Part shown: positions 45,918 to 54,755 of the stretch, one piece after another
Numbering within the stretch: position 1 is the first letter of the stretch
Layout of the letters: the number at the start of each line of letters is the position of its first letter
Assembly: GCA_947074205.1 (NCBI GenBank)
Contig: CAMTOQ010000011.1
Coordinates: forward strand, 1-64,000
Direction: 5' to 3'
Source: an uncultured Bacteroides sp.
GTDB lineage: Bacteria; Bacteroidota; Bacteroidia; Bacteroidales; Bacteroidaceae
DNA: 64,000 nucleotides
Notes under the pieces: model-generated
What the model was told of the DNA's origin: nothing
The model's input: only the letters and a program-made list of their open reading frames with translations
The model's database searches: none
Program-made: the position numbers and the translations under genes

Positions 45918-45975
45918 CAAATATACTTAAAAATAGCCGTGGTAGTGAGCAATAGCCGCTAAAGTTGTAACTTTG
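45918..45975. promoter_or_regulatory. divergent -7 boxes for the lipoprotein (-) and cca (+)
   Basis: TATATTTG reads on the minus strand at 45918-45925, 27 bases before the lipoprotein start. TAACTTTG reads on the plus strand at 45968-45975, 14 bases before the cca start. Both match TAnnTTTG; no clear -33 partners are visible. Confidence 0.5.
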
Positions 45976-45989
45976 CAAATAGATAGGTA

Positions 45990-47435
45990 ATGACAACTGA
46001 TATGATTACATTGACACCAGAAGAACTTAAAAGTAAATTCCAACATAAAATATTCTCGCGCATTTCCGAGACGGCCGACGAGCTGGGTCTTGAATGCTAT
46101 ATAGTAGGCGGCTATGTTCGTGACTTATTCTTGCAACGCCCCTCTAAAGACATAGATGTGGTAGTGGTGGGAAGCGGTATCGAGATGGCCAAGGCTTTTG
46201 GCAAGCGTTTAGGCAAAGGTGCCTATGTATCGGTTTTCAAGAATTTTGGTACAGCTCAAGTGAAGTTTTACGAGCATGAAATAGAATTTGTGGGTGCACG
46301 TAGAGAATCTTATCAACGTGACTCTCGTAAGCCTATTGTAGAGGATGGTACGCTTGAAGACGATCAAAACCGTCGCGACTTCACCATCAATGCTATGGCA
46401 GTCTGCATGAATAGTGCCCGCTTTGGAGAACTCGTAGACCCTTTTAATGGCTTAGAAGATTTGAAGGAAAAGACAATCCGCACTCCTCTCGATCCTGATA
46501 TCACCTTTAGTGATGATCCGTTGCGCATGATGCGTTGCATCCGCTTCGCCACTCAGCTCAACTTCTATATTGATGATGCTACATTTGAATCTCTTGAGCG
46601 CAACGCCGATCGTATTGAAATTATCTCACAAGAGCGTATCGCTGACGAGTTGAACAAGATCATCTTATCGCCTATACCCTCAAAAGGTTTTATCGATTTA
46701 GATCGCTGTGGCTTGCTGGAGCGTATCTTCCCTGAGTTTGTAGCGCTGCAAGGCGTAGAGACACGTAATGGGCGTAGCCATAAGGATAACTTCTATCATA
46801 CCTTAGAGGTGCTCGATAATATCAGCAAGCACACCGATAATCTTTGGTTGCGCTGGGCAGCAATCTTGCACGATATTGCTAAACCTAAGACTAAACGCTG
46901 GGAGGCTAAAGCCGGCTGGACTTTTCATAACCACAACTACGAGGGTGAAAAGATGGTGCCGCACATCTTCCGCAAGATGAAGCTGCCGATGAATGAGAAG
47001 ATGAAATACGTGCAAAAGCTGGTAAGCCTGCACCTTCGTCCTATTGTGATTGCCGATGATGTGGTGACCGATTCGGCTGTGCGTCGACTATTGTTCGATG
47101 CCAGCGATGATATTGACGACTTGATGACACTTTGCGAGGCCGATATCACTTCGAAGAACAATGAGCGCAAGCAACGCTTCTTGAATAACTTCGCATTGGT
47201 TCGTCAGAAGCTGAAAGATATCGAAGAGAAGGACCGCGTGCGCAACTTCCAACCGCCAATTGGTGGTGAGGAAATTATGAAAATCTTCGGATTGGAGCCT
47301 TGTTCGCAAGTAGGTTCTTTGAAAAGCTCTATCAAAGATGCTATTCTTGATGGAGTGATTCCTAACGAATACCAGCCTGCTTATGACTTCTTGTTAGCTA
47401 GAGCCACTAAGTTGGGGTTGAAGCCTGTGAAGTAA
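45990..47435 (+). CDS. cca: CCA tRNA nucleotidyltransferase
   Basis: Adds or repairs the 3' CCA of tRNA. The 481-residue class II enzyme has the nucleotidyltransferase head IVGGYVRDLFLQRPSKDIDVVV with metal-binding Asp residues. QNRRDFTINAMAV and DDPLRMMRCIRFATQL are the neck motifs. An HD domain follows (residues about 250-370, with HTLEVLDN and AAILHDIAKP) and could give phosphohydrolase activity. The first codons (MTTDM) offer a second ATG 12 bases in; I keep the first because of the promoter spacing. A bidirectional terminator follows. Confidence 0.94.
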   Translation: MTTDMITLTPEELKSKFQHKIFSRISETADELGLECYIVGGYVRDLFLQRPSKDIDVVVVGSGIEMAKAFGKRLGKGAYVSVFKNFGTAQVKFYEHEIEFVGARRESYQRDSRKPIVEDGTLEDDQNRRDFTINAMAVCMNSARFGELVDPFNGLEDLKEKTIRTPLDPDITFSDDPLRMMRCIRFATQLNFYIDDATFESLERNADRIEIISQERIADELNKIILSPIPSKGFIDLDRCGLLERIFPEFVALQGVETRNGRSHKDNFYHTLEVLDNISKHTDNLWLRWAAILHDIAKPKTKRWEAKAGWTFHNHNYEGEKMVPHIFRKMKLPMNEKMKYVQKLVSLHLRPIVIADDVVTDSAVRRLLFDASDDIDDLMTLCEADITSKNNERKQRFLNNFALVRQKLKDIEEKDRVRNFQPPIGGEEIMKIFGLEPCSQVGSLKSSIKDAILDGVIPNEYQPAYDFLLARATKLGLKPVK

Positions 47436-47454
47436 ATCAAAAATAGACATATAC

Positions 47455-47504
47455 AAAAGAGAGGGTAGAAAGCACTGATTATTCAGCTTTCTACCCTCCT
47501 TTTT
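47455..47504. terminator. bidirectional terminator between cca and the Xaa-Pro peptidase gene
   Basis: A perfect 13-base stem (47461-47473 with 47486-47498, GAGGGTAGAAAGC) is flanked by A-rich sequence on one side and T6 on the other. It serves both convergent genes. Confidence 0.9.
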
Positions 47505-47522
47505 TATCTGTTTGCAGGTTGA

Positions 47523-48683
47523 TTACAGCTCTATGATAGCCTCTTCGCAAAGAGTAAGTTTCTCTACACCTTCTGCGTTTACAGCCCAAGAGTTTTCTAT
47601 ACCCACTGCACCGATTCCGGCGAGAACGATCTTTGGTTCGAGTGCAAACACCATTCCTGGTTCTAGTTCACGTTTGATACGTGGAGCGATGACCGGCATT
47701 TCGTTAATCTCCAAGCCGATGCCATGACCGATGAAACCTGCTTTTTGATTGATTCCCATAAAGTTGTCAGCAAATCCGGCTTTAGTTACCATTTCGATAG
47801 CTTTGTGGTAAAGGTCCTCGCACACAGCTCCGGGTTTGGCATCGTTAATCAGTTCGTTTTGGATGTCGATACATACTTGATGTGCATCGTACGCTTTTTG
47901 AGTAAGCTTGCCAATTGAGAATACACGGCTCATATCGCCCATGTAGCCATTGAAGTTACCGCCCATATCAACCATAACGGTCTGTCCGGCCTTCATTGCT
48001 GTGCCGCTTACGCTGCCTGGTAGAGCAGGATGCATTCCTTGCCCCCCTAGAGAGAAGTCGTAAGGTGAAGGATAAGCTGCATTGTCACCGGCCAAAAGGC
48101 TACCCATAAAGATCTCCATGCTTTGACCAAACACGCGGAAAATGCCAAGGTTACCCTCTAGACGCATCAATCTTTCTATCTCGATAGAAAGCTGAAGGTC
48201 AGTCATGCCAGCTTTGTATACAGATGGTATTTGGTTGTATGCCTTTGTATGAGCAGCTCCCGAACGACGGAACAGTTCAATCTCCATAGCGGTTTTTATG
48301 CTACGCGCTTCGCGAATGATAGGAGTTCCATTTGCTATTTCGGCGTCTGGGAATAGAGCTGCCAGACGAGTGTAGTCGGTATATGACAATTCATCGGCTT
48401 CTAACATCACCTTTGCGGGTATTGGCAAACCTTCTTCTTTCAAGATGTCGATAATCTGTTCGGGCTTGCGAATGTTGTGCACAAATTCGCCTTTAATATG
48501 GTTGGGACGCTTTACAAATATGCGTGCAGGCTTATCTAGCGGTAAATAGAGATAGCCGCTGATGATTCTGCCATAGGTGTAAAGCAGATTGATGTTGCAA
48601 GCTATGAGCGCTGCCTCGATATTCTGTTGTTGCATCAGACGACGGATCTTATCACGTCTCTGTATTAATTCGGGTAGTATCAT
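47523..48683 (-). CDS. Xaa-Pro aminopeptidase-like M24 metallopeptidase
   Basis: 386 residues. The N-terminal creatinase-like domain is at about 1-150 and the pita-bread catalytic domain after it. Metal ligands are visible as the two Asp residues in MVDMGGNFNGYMGDMSR, His in GFIGHGIGLEINEMP, and Glu in the INEMP and FALEPKI segments. Family knowledge predicts removal of an N-terminal residue before proline. No signal peptide is seen, so it is cytoplasmic. It has its own -7 box 26 bases upstream of the start. Confidence 0.88.
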   Translation of the reverse strand: MILPELIQRRDKIRRLMQQQNIEAALIACNINLLYTYGRIISGYLYLPLDKPARIFVKRPNHIKGEFVHNIRKPEQIIDILKEEGLPIPAKVMLEADELSYTDYTRLAALFPDAEIANGTPIIREARSIKTAMEIELFRRSGAAHTKAYNQIPSVYKAGMTDLQLSIEIERLMRLEGNLGIFRVFGQSMEIFMGSLLAGDNAAYPSPYDFSLGGQGMHPALPGSVSGTAMKAGQTVMVDMGGNFNGYMGDMSRVFSIGKLTQKAYDAHQVCIDIQNELINDAKPGAVCEDLYHKAIEMVTKAGFADNFMGINQKAGFIGHGIGLEINEMPVIAPRIKRELEPGMVFALEPKIVLAGIGAVGIENSWAVNAEGVEKLTLCEEAIIEL

Positions 48684-48708
48684 GTCTCCTTATTTTATGT
48701 TAGGTTCG

Positions 48709-48716
48709 CAAAGTTA
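48709..48716 (-). promoter_or_regulatory. -7 box for the Xaa-Pro peptidase gene
   Basis: TAACTTTG on the minus strand matches TAnnTTTG. A TTTG lies 14 bases further upstream, closer than the usual -33 spacing. Confidence 0.45.
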
Positions 48717-48756
48717 GTCGGTTTTTCTGACAAACTAATACTCTACTATAAAAAGA

Positions 48757-48793
48757 ATGCTGTCTAGGCCCCTCGCGAAGCCATAGACAGCAT
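48757..48793 (-). terminator. gdhA terminator
   Basis: A perfect 10-base stem (48757-48766 with 48784-48793, ATGCTGTCTA) extends partly into GGC/GCC. TTCTTTTTAT follows on the minus strand. Confidence 0.8.
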
Positions 48794-48849
48794 GTAACTT
48801 TACAAATAATAAAGAATTACTAAAACTATTATTATCTACTTGCAGTAGG

Positions 48850-50187
48850 TCAGATGACTCCTTGTTCTAGCATTGCATGAGCCACTTTCATGAACCCGGC
48901 AATGTTTGCACCCTTCACATAGTTGATGTATCCATCTGGTCCGGTGCCATACTTCACACACTGTGCATGAATGTTGTGCATGATATCGTGTAGCTTTTGG
49001 TCAACTTCCTGAGCGCCCCAAGTCATGTGCATCGCATTCTGCGACATCTCTAGGCCTGAAGTAGCTACACCGCCTGCGTTTACCGCTTTACCCGGAGCAT
49101 ACATCACTTTGTGTTGTATGAATAGGTCGATAGCTTCGGGCGTACATCCCATATTGGAGATTTCTCCTACACATAGTACACCATTATCTATAAGATGTTG
49201 CGCATCTTCTTCGTTCAATTCGTTTTGAGTGGCACAAGGCAAAGCGATATCTACCTTCACCTCCCAAGGGTGTTTGTCGGCTACAAACTTAGCATTTGGA
49301 AACTCCTCTGCATAAGGTTCCACGATGTCGTTGCCCGATGCACGAAGCTCTAGCATATACTCAATCTTCTCACCGCTGATTCCGTCTGGGTCGTAGATGT
49401 AGCCATCGGGGCCCGATAGAGTCACCACTTTAGCGCCTAGTTCATTGGCTTTGATAGCTGCACCCCATGCCACGTTGCCGAAGCCCGAGATGGCAACAGT
49501 TTTGCCTACCATAGAGTGACCTTTGGTTTGGAGCATTTCGTTCACAAAGTATAAACCGCCAAAACCGGTTGCTTCAGGGCGAATCAATGAACCGCCATAT
49601 TCTAACCCCTTGCCTGTAAATGTACCGGTACACTCTCGAGTTAGCTTTTTGTACATACCGTATAGATAGCCCACTTCGCGACCGCCTACGCCGATATCGC
49701 CTGCAGGTACGTCCATGTCGGGGCCGATGTTGCGCCAAAGTTCTAGCATGAAGGCTTGGCAGAAACGCATGATTTCAGCATCACTCTTGCCACGAGGCGA
49801 GAAGTCGGAACCACCTTTGCCGCCACCCATAGGTAGAGTAGTTAAGGCATTCTTAAAGGTTTGTTCAAAACCTAGGAACTTTAATATAGATAGATTGACC
49901 GATGCATGGAAACGAAGTCCACCTTTGTAAGGGCCAATGGCATTGTTGAACTGAACACGATAACCTAGGTTGGTTTGCACTTCACCTTTATCGTCAACCC
50001 ATGTCACACGGAAAGTTAGAATTCGATCGGGCTCGACTAGTCTTTCGATAATCTTCGCTTTCTCGAACTCGGGGTGCTGATTGTAAACTTCTTCTATCGA
50101 ATGAAGTACTTCTTTTACAGCTTGAAGGTACTCAGATTCACCAGGGTGTTTTGCCTCTAATGAAGAGACGATTTTCTGAATATTCAT
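48850..50187 (-). CDS. gdhA: NADP-specific glutamate dehydrogenase
   Basis: Assimilates ammonia onto 2-oxoglutarate. The 445-residue protein has the hexameric family-I length. The active-site lysine region is LPMGGGKGGSDFSPRGKSDAE, preceded by YRVQFNNAIGPYKGGLRFH. The dinucleotide fold lies around VAISGFGNVAWGAAIKANELGAKVV. The substrate would come from acn-icd, 7 kb away. It has its own promoter and terminator. NADP use is assigned by family. Confidence 0.95.
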   Translation of the reverse strand: MNIQKIVSSLEAKHPGESEYLQAVKEVLHSIEEVYNQHPEFEKAKIIERLVEPDRILTFRVTWVDDKGEVQTNLGYRVQFNNAIGPYKGGLRFHASVNLSILKFLGFEQTFKNALTTLPMGGGKGGSDFSPRGKSDAEIMRFCQAFMLELWRNIGPDMDVPAGDIGVGGREVGYLYGMYKKLTRECTGTFTGKGLEYGGSLIRPEATGFGGLYFVNEMLQTKGHSMVGKTVAISGFGNVAWGAAIKANELGAKVVTLSGPDGYIYDPDGISGEKIEYMLELRASGNDIVEPYAEEFPNAKFVADKHPWEVKVDIALPCATQNELNEEDAQHLIDNGVLCVGEISNMGCTPEAIDLFIQHKVMYAPGKAVNAGGVATSGLEMSQNAMHMTWGAQEVDQKLHDIMHNIHAQCVKYGTGPDGYINYVKGANIAGFMKVAHAMLEQGVI

Positions 50188-50238
50188 AATATATTGTTTT
50201 AAAAGGTTGTTTTGATAAAATGTTAGTTAACTCTGCTA

Positions 50239-50246
50239 CAAATATA
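50239..50246 (-). promoter_or_regulatory. -7 box for gdhA
   Basis: TATATTTG on the minus strand matches TAnnTTTG, 52 bases before the start codon. Confidence 0.5.
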
Positions 50247-50323
50247 GAGAATCTTTTAATATAACACTTTTTTCACCCTTATTTCTTCCTTAAATATTGA
50301 TAAAATGATAGTTGTTAACGACG

Positions 50324-50366
50324 AACGCCTTTTTGCTGCCAAGGTGTAAGGCTGCAAAAAGGCGTT
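50324..50366 (-). terminator. probable terminator of the prolyl oligopeptidase gene
   Basis: A 13-base stem (50324-50336 with 50354-50366, AACGCCTTTTTGC) continues inward as GCC/GGC after one mismatch. T5 lies inside the stem rather than after it, so termination strength is uncertain. Confidence 0.6.
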
Positions 50367-50388
50367 TGTCTAAAACTGTAACTTCTAT

Positions 50389-52503
50389 CTATTTTTTGAA
50401 AGAAGGTTTCTCGTTCATATTGTAAAGTATAAAGCTATAGATGTCGGCTTGTTCTTCCAAGACTTTTTGGATAGGTTTGCCTGCACCGTGACCCGCTTTG
50501 CTGTCGATACGAATCAAAGTTGGGTTGGTTCCATCATTAGCTTCTTGCAATGCAGCAGCAAACTTAAACGAGTGTGCTGGTACCACACGGTCATCGTGGT
50601 CGGCAGTTGTCACTAAAGTAGCAGGGTAAGTAGCTCCCTCCTTCATATTGTGAACAGGCGAGTAAGCTAAAAGATATTCGAACATTTCGGGGCTTTCTTC
50701 GCTAGTGCCATAGTCGCTAGCCCAGTTCCAACCGATAGTAAATTTGTGATAGCGAAGCATATCCATTACACCTACTTGTGGTATAGCTACCTTGAAAAGT
50801 TCAGGACGTTGAGCCATAGTAGCACCCACTAGCAAACCACCATTCGAACCACCTACGATAGCGATCTTCTCTGGGTTAGTATATTTGTTTTCGATAAGAT
50901 ACTCGGCAGCACCGATAAAGTCGTCAAATACATTTTGCTTGTTTAGCTTAGTGCCGGCTACGTGCCACTCTTCTCCATACTCGTTACCACCGCGCAAGTT
51001 AACTTGTGCATAGATACCACCGTTTTCAAGGAAAGGAATACGCATCACGCTGAACGATGGGTTGAGGCTGATAGCGAAACCACCGTAACCATAAAGGAAT
51101 ACCGGATTCTTGCCGTTAAGCTTCAAGCCTTTCTTATAAGTAAGAGACATTGGCACCTTTGTACCGTCTTTGCTAGTGAAGAATACTTGTTTAGTTTCAA
51201 AGTCATCCGAGTTGAACTTCACAGCAGGTGCGCGGAACAGCTCGTAAGTATTGTTGTCGATATCATATTTATAAGTAGCTCCTGGGATAGTAAACGATGT
51301 GAAACCAAAGAAGACCTCTTTATCGTCTTTGTTGCCACTAAAGCCTACCGAGCCGATTGATGGAAGTTGCACCTCTTGCACCTTGTTACCTTGAAGGTCG
51401 TACACATAAGCATGATTAGATGCATCTTGGTCGTAAGTTAGAATCATCTTTCCACCTACCAAGCTTGCGTTTGAGAGTACCGACTCTGACTCTGGCACCA
51501 GCTCTGTCCAGTTTTCGATAGAAGGATTCTTGGCATCAGCTACCATAATACGGTTTTTAGGCGCATTGTAGTTGGTGAAGATCAAGATGCTGTCTCCGAT
51601 AACATCGATAGGACTATATTCAAAGTCATTGTCTGTAGTTATTTGTTGCATGCCTTTTTTGCCTTCTGCATCGGTGATGAAGAGGTTGTTACCACGCGAG
51701 CCACCCGATTCGAACATAAACAAGAAACGGTTGTCATCGCTAGTCGATGTTGTATAGAAACGCAATGGTTGTTTAGGGTTAGTATAGATTACCTTGTCTG
51801 CCGACTGAGGTGTACCTAGCTTGTGGTAATACACTTTGTGGTATTCGTTTACGTTAGAATACTCCTTACCTGCAATCGGTTTATCGTAAGCGCTATAGTA
51901 GAAACCATCGTTTTGCCAAGCAATGCCAGTTACTTTAGCCCACTTGATTTCATCTTCCATAAGTTCGCCTGTCTCTGTGTTCATCACAAAGATGTCCAAC
52001 CAGTCCGAACCACTTTTTGATACAGCATAAGCCACATATTTGCCATCATTAGAGAAAGATACATTGCCTAGAGCCACTGTGCCATCTTCCGAAAAAGTGT
52101 TAGGATCGATAAATACGCGTGGTTCACCGTCAAGGCTATCTTGTACATAAAGCACGCTTTGATTTTGCAAGCCATCATTTTTATAGAAGTAGTACTTGCC
52201 ATTCTTTTTAGATGGGGTACCGATTTTTTCGTAGTTCGCCAACTCAGTCAAACGATCTAGCAACGCTTGGCGAAATGGAATCTGTTGTAGATAGTCGTTG
52301 GTCACAGCGTTTTGTGCCTCTACCCAAGCCGCGGTAGCCGCAGTAGTGTCATTTTCCAGCCAACGATAAGGGTCGGCCACTTCTTTTCCAAAGTACACGT
52401 CTACTACATCGTCCTTTGCGGTTTCAGGATAACTGATTTTGGGCGCATTGCCAGCGCACGACATCGCTAAGATGCTACTCATAATTAATGTAACTTTCTT
52501 CAT
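50389..52503 (-). CDS. prolyl oligopeptidase (S9A), lipoprotein form
   Basis: 704 residues. The N-terminus MKKVTLIMSSILAMSC has a lipobox with Cys16, so the enzyme is probably lipid-anchored in the envelope. YPETAKDDVVDVYFGKEVADPYRWLE is the classic S9A entry. A seven-bladed propeller (about 80-430) covers a C-terminal hydrolase domain with the nucleophile Ser in GGSNGGLL, Asp in DHDDRVVPAHSF and His in KAGHGAG. It cleaves short peptides after proline. Family members are usually soluble in the cytosol or periplasm. Confidence 0.9.
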   Translation of the reverse strand: MKKVTLIMSSILAMSCAGNAPKISYPETAKDDVVDVYFGKEVADPYRWLENDTTAATAAWVEAQNAVTNDYLQQIPFRQALLDRLTELANYEKIGTPSKKNGKYYFYKNDGLQNQSVLYVQDSLDGEPRVFIDPNTFSEDGTVALGNVSFSNDGKYVAYAVSKSGSDWLDIFVMNTETGELMEDEIKWAKVTGIAWQNDGFYYSAYDKPIAGKEYSNVNEYHKVYYHKLGTPQSADKVIYTNPKQPLRFYTTSTSDDNRFLFMFESGGSRGNNLFITDAEGKKGMQQITTDNDFEYSPIDVIGDSILIFTNYNAPKNRIMVADAKNPSIENWTELVPESESVLSNASLVGGKMILTYDQDASNHAYVYDLQGNKVQEVQLPSIGSVGFSGNKDDKEVFFGFTSFTIPGATYKYDIDNNTYELFRAPAVKFNSDDFETKQVFFTSKDGTKVPMSLTYKKGLKLNGKNPVFLYGYGGFAISLNPSFSVMRIPFLENGGIYAQVNLRGGNEYGEEWHVAGTKLNKQNVFDDFIGAAEYLIENKYTNPEKIAIVGGSNGGLLVGATMAQRPELFKVAIPQVGVMDMLRYHKFTIGWNWASDYGTSEESPEMFEYLLAYSPVHNMKEGATYPATLVTTADHDDRVVPAHSFKFAAALQEANDGTNPTLIRIDSKAGHGAGKPIQKVLEEQADIYSFILYNMNEKPSFKK

Positions 52504-52517
52504 ATATTTAGTTGATT

Positions 52518-52525
52518 ACAAATGT
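52518..52525 (-). promoter_or_regulatory. probable -7 box for prolyl oligopeptidase
   Basis: CACATTTG on the minus strand differs from TAnnTTTG at the first base only; 14 bases before the start codon. Confidence 0.35.
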
Positions 52526-52689
52526 GTCGTTTTAAGTGTGAAGCAGTCTGCTTAAAAACACCTCAACCACGGTTGTTCAATAGAAGTCCAAAAGTACTTA
52601 ATAATTTTAGTATGGCTATCAAAATGACATAAAAAAGAGCCAATCAATTGCATCTTTTAGTTGGTTTTGGAAAGTGCATTTATTCCGTT

Positions 52690-52777
52690 TGGTGAGTACG
52701 CCTACTCAGCTCGGTGGCAAGCTGTGGTCACCGAGCTGAGTAGGCGTTGCTACCGCGCTGGCAAGGGCTAGTCACCA
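52690..52777. repeat. 22-base modular repeat element, copy 4 (four units)
   Basis: Exact 22-base period. Unit 52690: tggtgag, TACGCCTA, ctcagct. Unit 52712: cggtggc, AAGCTGTG, gtcaccg. Unit 52734: agctgag, TAGGCGTT, gctaccg. Unit 52756: cgctggc, AAGGGCTA, gtcacca. An 18-base perfect inverted repeat (52699-52716 with 52729-52746) joins units 1 and 3. The outer ends pair over 14 positions (52685-52698 with 52769-52782, 12 matches). It lies between the prolyl oligopeptidase promoter and the ddh terminator. The rest of this 501-base gap (52504-53004) holds only those two signals and A/T-rich sequence. Confidence 0.88.
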
Positions 52778-52924
52778 AGCGGGGAAAGGGTGGTTTGTAA
52801 CTGATTGATTATCAATCTGTATTTTGAATGATAATTCTCTAATTCTGCAACGCTAAATAGTAATCCTTCTAATTCCTATTTTTAAGCGATTTGACAAAAT
52901 GCTATTACCTACGAAAGCCTTGCA

Positions 52925-52970
52925 AAAGAAAAATCCCCTTTCTATAGGCCATGTCGTCTATAGAAAGGGG
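52925..52970 (-). terminator. ddh terminator
   Basis: A perfect 13-base stem (52935-52947 with 52958-52970, CCCCTTTCTATAG) is followed on the minus strand by ATTTTTC. Confidence 0.88.
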
Positions 52971-53004
52971 AAATATGTAGTGATATAGACCTATATCAAT
53001 GGAG

Positions 53005-53904
53005 TTACACCAAGTGAGAGATCCACTCTTCGCGTTCGCCAGGAAGAAGATCGATTACTGGAATCTCTACCATAGTATAGCAGCCGGGTTGTTGGCGGAA
53101 CGAAGCACGAGCTACGCAAACCAAAACTTGTGCGGTAAGGGCAGGATTGTTGATGCGCATATTGAACTCGAACAACTGGTTTTGAGTTTTTCCAGAAACA
53201 CCTTTTCTAGTTAGATTTACACCATGGCCCATGTCCAGAAGAGCGTCAACACTTGGTACTTCTTTCACATGTGTTTCGTCGTTCACAAAGTAAGCGTCAG
53301 CTTTGATAGCCTTAGCCACCTCGTCGAAATTGTAGCCATCTTTCACTTCGATGTACACCATACGGCGGTGAATGCTAGTGCCCGTTGGGATAGTCATAGA
53401 CAAAGCAGCTTTTACACCCGGAATGGCTTTTACGGCTACTGTATGACCCATACTCATGCCGGGGCCAAAGTTAGTGTAAGTGATGCCTTTAGGGGCAATA
53501 GCTTCTAGCATGGTGCGAACCACAGAGTCTGTACCGGGATCCCAGCCTGCTGCAATCACAGACACAGCATTGTGAGCTTTGGCACATTCGCCTAGTTCTT
53601 TGCGTAAAGGCACGATGCCTGTATGTATATCAAAACTGTCTACTGTATGGATGCCCAAAGCAAGAATCTCTTTAGCGTAAGCTTCAACGCTACGAGTAGG
53701 AGTACACAAAATAGCCACATCTACATCTTTCAGCTCGGTGATGCTTTTCACCACATCGTAGTCGGCTAGTTCGGCGGGCTTGTTTTCGGCACCTGCACGG
53801 CGCACAACACCTGCTACTTCAAAGTCGGGAGCAGCCTGTAAAGCCTCCAATACATATTGTCCAATGTTGCCATAACCCACGATGGCAGCTCTAAGTTTTT
53901 TCAT
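53005..53904 (-). CDS. ddh: meso-diaminopimelate dehydrogenase
   Basis: Makes meso-2,6-diaminopimelate in one NADPH-dependent step from tetrahydrodipicolinate, feeding lysine and peptidoglycan synthesis. The 299-residue protein has the Rossmann start RAAIVGYGNIGQYVLEAL. GWDPGTDSV and NFGPGMSMGHTVAVKAIPGVKAALSMTIPTG mark the DAPDH catalytic domain. The length is near that of other Ddh proteins (about 300-326). It is a single-gene transcript with its own -7 box and terminator. Confidence 0.92.
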   Translation of the reverse strand: MKKLRAAIVGYGNIGQYVLEALQAAPDFEVAGVVRRAGAENKPAELADYDVVKSITELKDVDVAILCTPTRSVEAYAKEILALGIHTVDSFDIHTGIVPLRKELGECAKAHNAVSVIAAGWDPGTDSVVRTMLEAIAPKGITYTNFGPGMSMGHTVAVKAIPGVKAALSMTIPTGTSIHRRMVYIEVKDGYNFDEVAKAIKADAYFVNDETHVKEVPSVDALLDMGHGVNLTRKGVSGKTQNQLFEFNMRINNPALTAQVLVCVARASFRQQPGCYTMVEIPVIDLLPGEREEWISHLV

Positions 53905-53949
53905 TCCTTTGTTGGTTTTTTAAGTATATATTAAATTAAGTTCTACTGA

Positions 53950-53957
53950 CAAAAATA
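53950..53957 (-). promoter_or_regulatory. -7 box for ddh
   Basis: TATTTTTG on the minus strand matches TAnnTTTG, 45 bases before the start codon. Confidence 0.45.
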
Positions 53958-54161
53958 GAACAAATATGTGAGATGAAGAAAATGTTTTGATGTATACTAA
54001 TCTCTGAGATTGCCAATTGTTGCATATCTTCACCGATTGAAGCACAATAAAACAGGATAAATAGTCGTTAATGAATCATAGCAACAAGCCCTACAAACGC
54101 AGAAATGACAGATTGAAATTGATGACAACATTTGTAAGGCTCAACTTACTTAAAAAAGCTT

Positions 54162-54755
54162 ATGATAGAATATGTTAGAGGCGAAATAGCCGAACTGACA
54201 CCGGCTGTGGCCGTGATAGATTGTAACGGTGTGGGATACGCCGTAAATATCTCGCTCAATACCTACTCCGCCATACAAGGCAAAAGTAATTGTAAACTAT
54301 ACATTCACGAGGCTATCCGCGAGGATGCCCACATCTTGTTTGGCTTTGCCGACAAACCAGAACGCGAAATCTTTCAACTGCTTATTTCAGTTTCGGGCAT
54401 TGGAGGCAATACCGCTCGCATGATACTGTCGGCCATGTCTTATAGCGAGTTGGTGCAGGTCATTAGCAGTGAGAATGTCAACATGCTAAAGACCGTAAAA
54501 GGCATCGGGCTAAAGACGGCTCAGCGTGTCATTGTCGATCTTAAAGATAAAATTAAGATATCTTCTGCCGACAGTCTTGATATGCCTATGGCTTTTGGCG
54601 CGTTCAACAACGAAGTTCAAGAAGAGGCAGTAGCCGCATTGACTATGCTTGGATTTGCAGCGGCTCCTTCTCAAAAAGTAGTACAAGCCATATTGAAAGA
54701 AGACCCTACTACAGCTGTAGCACAAGTCATCAAGTTAGCACTCAAACGATTATAA
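54162..54755 (+). CDS. ruvA: Holliday junction DNA helicase subunit RuvA
   Basis: Binds four-way junctions and loads RuvB for branch migration. The 197-residue protein has the N-terminal OB domain ([26 protein letters not shown]), two helix-hairpin-helix motifs ([17 protein letters not shown] and [19 protein letters not shown]) and the small C-terminal domain that contacts RuvB ([13 protein letters not shown]). Its stop shares a base with the sprA start, so expression is coupled although the roles are unrelated. A weak -7 box, AACATTTG, lies at 54127-54134. Confidence 0.95.
   Translation: MIEYVRGEIAELTPAVAVIDCNGVGYAVNISLNTYSAIQGKSNCKLYIHEAIREDAHILFGFADKPEREIFQLLISVSGIGGNTARMILSAMSYSELVQVISSENVNMLKTVKGIGLKTAQRVIVDLKDKIKISSADSLDMPMAFGAFNNEVQEEAVAALTMLGFAAAPSQKVVQAILKEDPTTAVAQVIKLALKRL

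Noticed and set aside
45931..45960. A further copy of the 22-base element (two TAGCC words)
   Set aside because: The words are 19 bases apart, not 22, and the arms do not pair; probably chance between two promoters.
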